The notes beneath the pieces were generated by a model. It saw nothing but the letters and a program-made list of their open reading frames with translations. It was not told the DNA's origin and searched no databases. Both the position numbers and the translations under genes were made by a program. Positions 63,639 to 64,000 of a stretch of DNA of 64,000 nucleotides are shown piece by piece (within the stretch, counting starts at the first letter, position 1; the number at the start of each line of letters is the position of its first letter). This DNA is from Paraburkholderia phenazinium (GTDB taxonomy: Bacteria > Pseudomonadota > Gammaproteobacteria > Burkholderiales > Burkholderiaceae), in the NCBI RefSeq assembly GCF_900142845.1, contig NZ_FSRU01000002.1, forward strand, positions 496,001-560,000, in the 5' to 3' direction.

Positions 63639-64000
63639 TTATTGCTGTTCGACAAGCGCGCGCGCTTCGCCGACATGGCCGCGATACGCTTCGAAAATCT
63701 TGCGCAGCGCTTCGTCGAAGGTCGACTTCGGCGCCCAGCCGAGTTCCTGCATCGTGTTGTCGATCTTCGGCACGCGGTTCTGCACGTCCTGATAGCCCGC
63801 GCCGTAGTACGCGCCCGACGAGGTTTCAACCAGTTGCACCTGCTTGGCGGTTTCCGCGTATTCCGGGAATTCCGCGGCGAGCGCCAGCATCTTGTGCGCG
63901 AGTTCGCGCACCGAGAAGTTGTTGGTCGGGTTGCCGATGTTATAGATCTTGCCGGTGGCGACACCGTCCTTGTTCTCGATGATCTTCATGAGGGCGCCGA
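63639..64000 (-). CDS. arnA: UDP-glucuronate decarboxylase/ArnA-type dehydrogenase, C-terminal part (cut by window edge)
   Basis: The last about 120 residues are in view: IYNIGNPTNNFSVRELAHKML, VETSSGAYYGAGYQDVQNRVPKI and LGWAPKSTFDEALRKIFEAYR, the end of the ArnA dehydrogenase/decarboxylase domain. The start and any formyltransferase domain lie beyond base 64000, so whether this is bifunctional ArnA or a split enzyme is not visible. Confidence 0.85.
   Translation of the reverse strand, partial: GALMKIIENKDGVATGKIYNIGNPTNNFSVRELAHKMLALAAEFPEYAETAKQVQLVETSSGAYYGAGYQDVQNRVPKIDNTMQELGWAPKSTFDEALRKIFEAYRGHVGEARALVEQQ

Overview
The window is chromosomal DNA from a high-GC betaproteobacterium, most probably Burkholderia sensu lato (Paraburkholderia-like). 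This rests on the rpsF-priB-rpsR-rplI-dnaB block, the sbp-cysT-cysW-cysA-cysB-asparaginase string, a DUF4148 protein, a lipid A aminoarabinose (arn) locus, and protein sequences that read as Burkholderia versions of their families. The species call is inference; no rRNA is present.

Layout. 0.1-6 kb: small genes (UPF0303 protein, SMR efflux pump, lipoprotein, DUF1488), a TetR regulator divergent from an NAD-dependent epimerase with a palindromic operator between them, and a 3-hydroxyisobutyryl-CoA hydrolase-type protein. 6-10 kb: alkanesulfonate operon ssuD-ssuC-ssuB plus a TOBE-domain protein, with a leader of about 400 nt and no ssuE or ssuA. 10-12.2 kb: small exported proteins, a candidate small RNA and an SH3 protein with a Gly/Pro repeat tail. 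12.4-17.6 kb: a decayed genomic island inserted in the 3' end of tRNA-His(GTG), bounded by 48-bp direct repeats. It carries hicAB, fragments of two tyrosine integrases on opposite strands, DUF4224, ASCH, DUF2441, a DUF5131 remnant and two unknown genes. 17.6-29.9 kb: tRNA-His, dusA, a TPR-sulfotransferase, a TRIC-type channel, a proVWX-type osmoprotectant importer, and cynR divergent from cynTS. 29.9-41.1 kb: MFS transporter, M20 peptidase, LysR regulator, mnmH with a CTCC-motif permease, a nodIJ-like ABC exporter, a universal stress protein, and lexA with two SOS boxes.

41.4-47.5 kb: sulfate importer sbp-cysT-cysW-cysA, its regulator cysB, and an L-asparaginase. 47.9-52.7 kb: the glyoxylate-to-glycerate route (gcl, hyi, glxR) with a divergent LysR regulator. 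52.8-55.9 kb: ribosomal and replication block. 56-64 kb: DUF47-pit phosphate uptake pair, an SDR, an NlpC/P60 lipoprotein, a PIN-PhoH protein, a peroxiredoxin, arnD and the end of an ArnA-type dehydrogenase gene cut by the window edge.

Functional themes are sulfur acquisition (ssu, cys and cysB, whose promoters share a motif), nitrogen and carbon scavenging (cyn, gcl, asparaginase), osmoprotection, DNA-damage control and core replication/translation. I saw no clear new defence system. The least explained parts are the tRNA-His island, including a terminator-like hairpin inside hicAB and an unknown two-gene unit, the ssu leader with two short ORFs, and a candidate small RNA near 11.0 kb.
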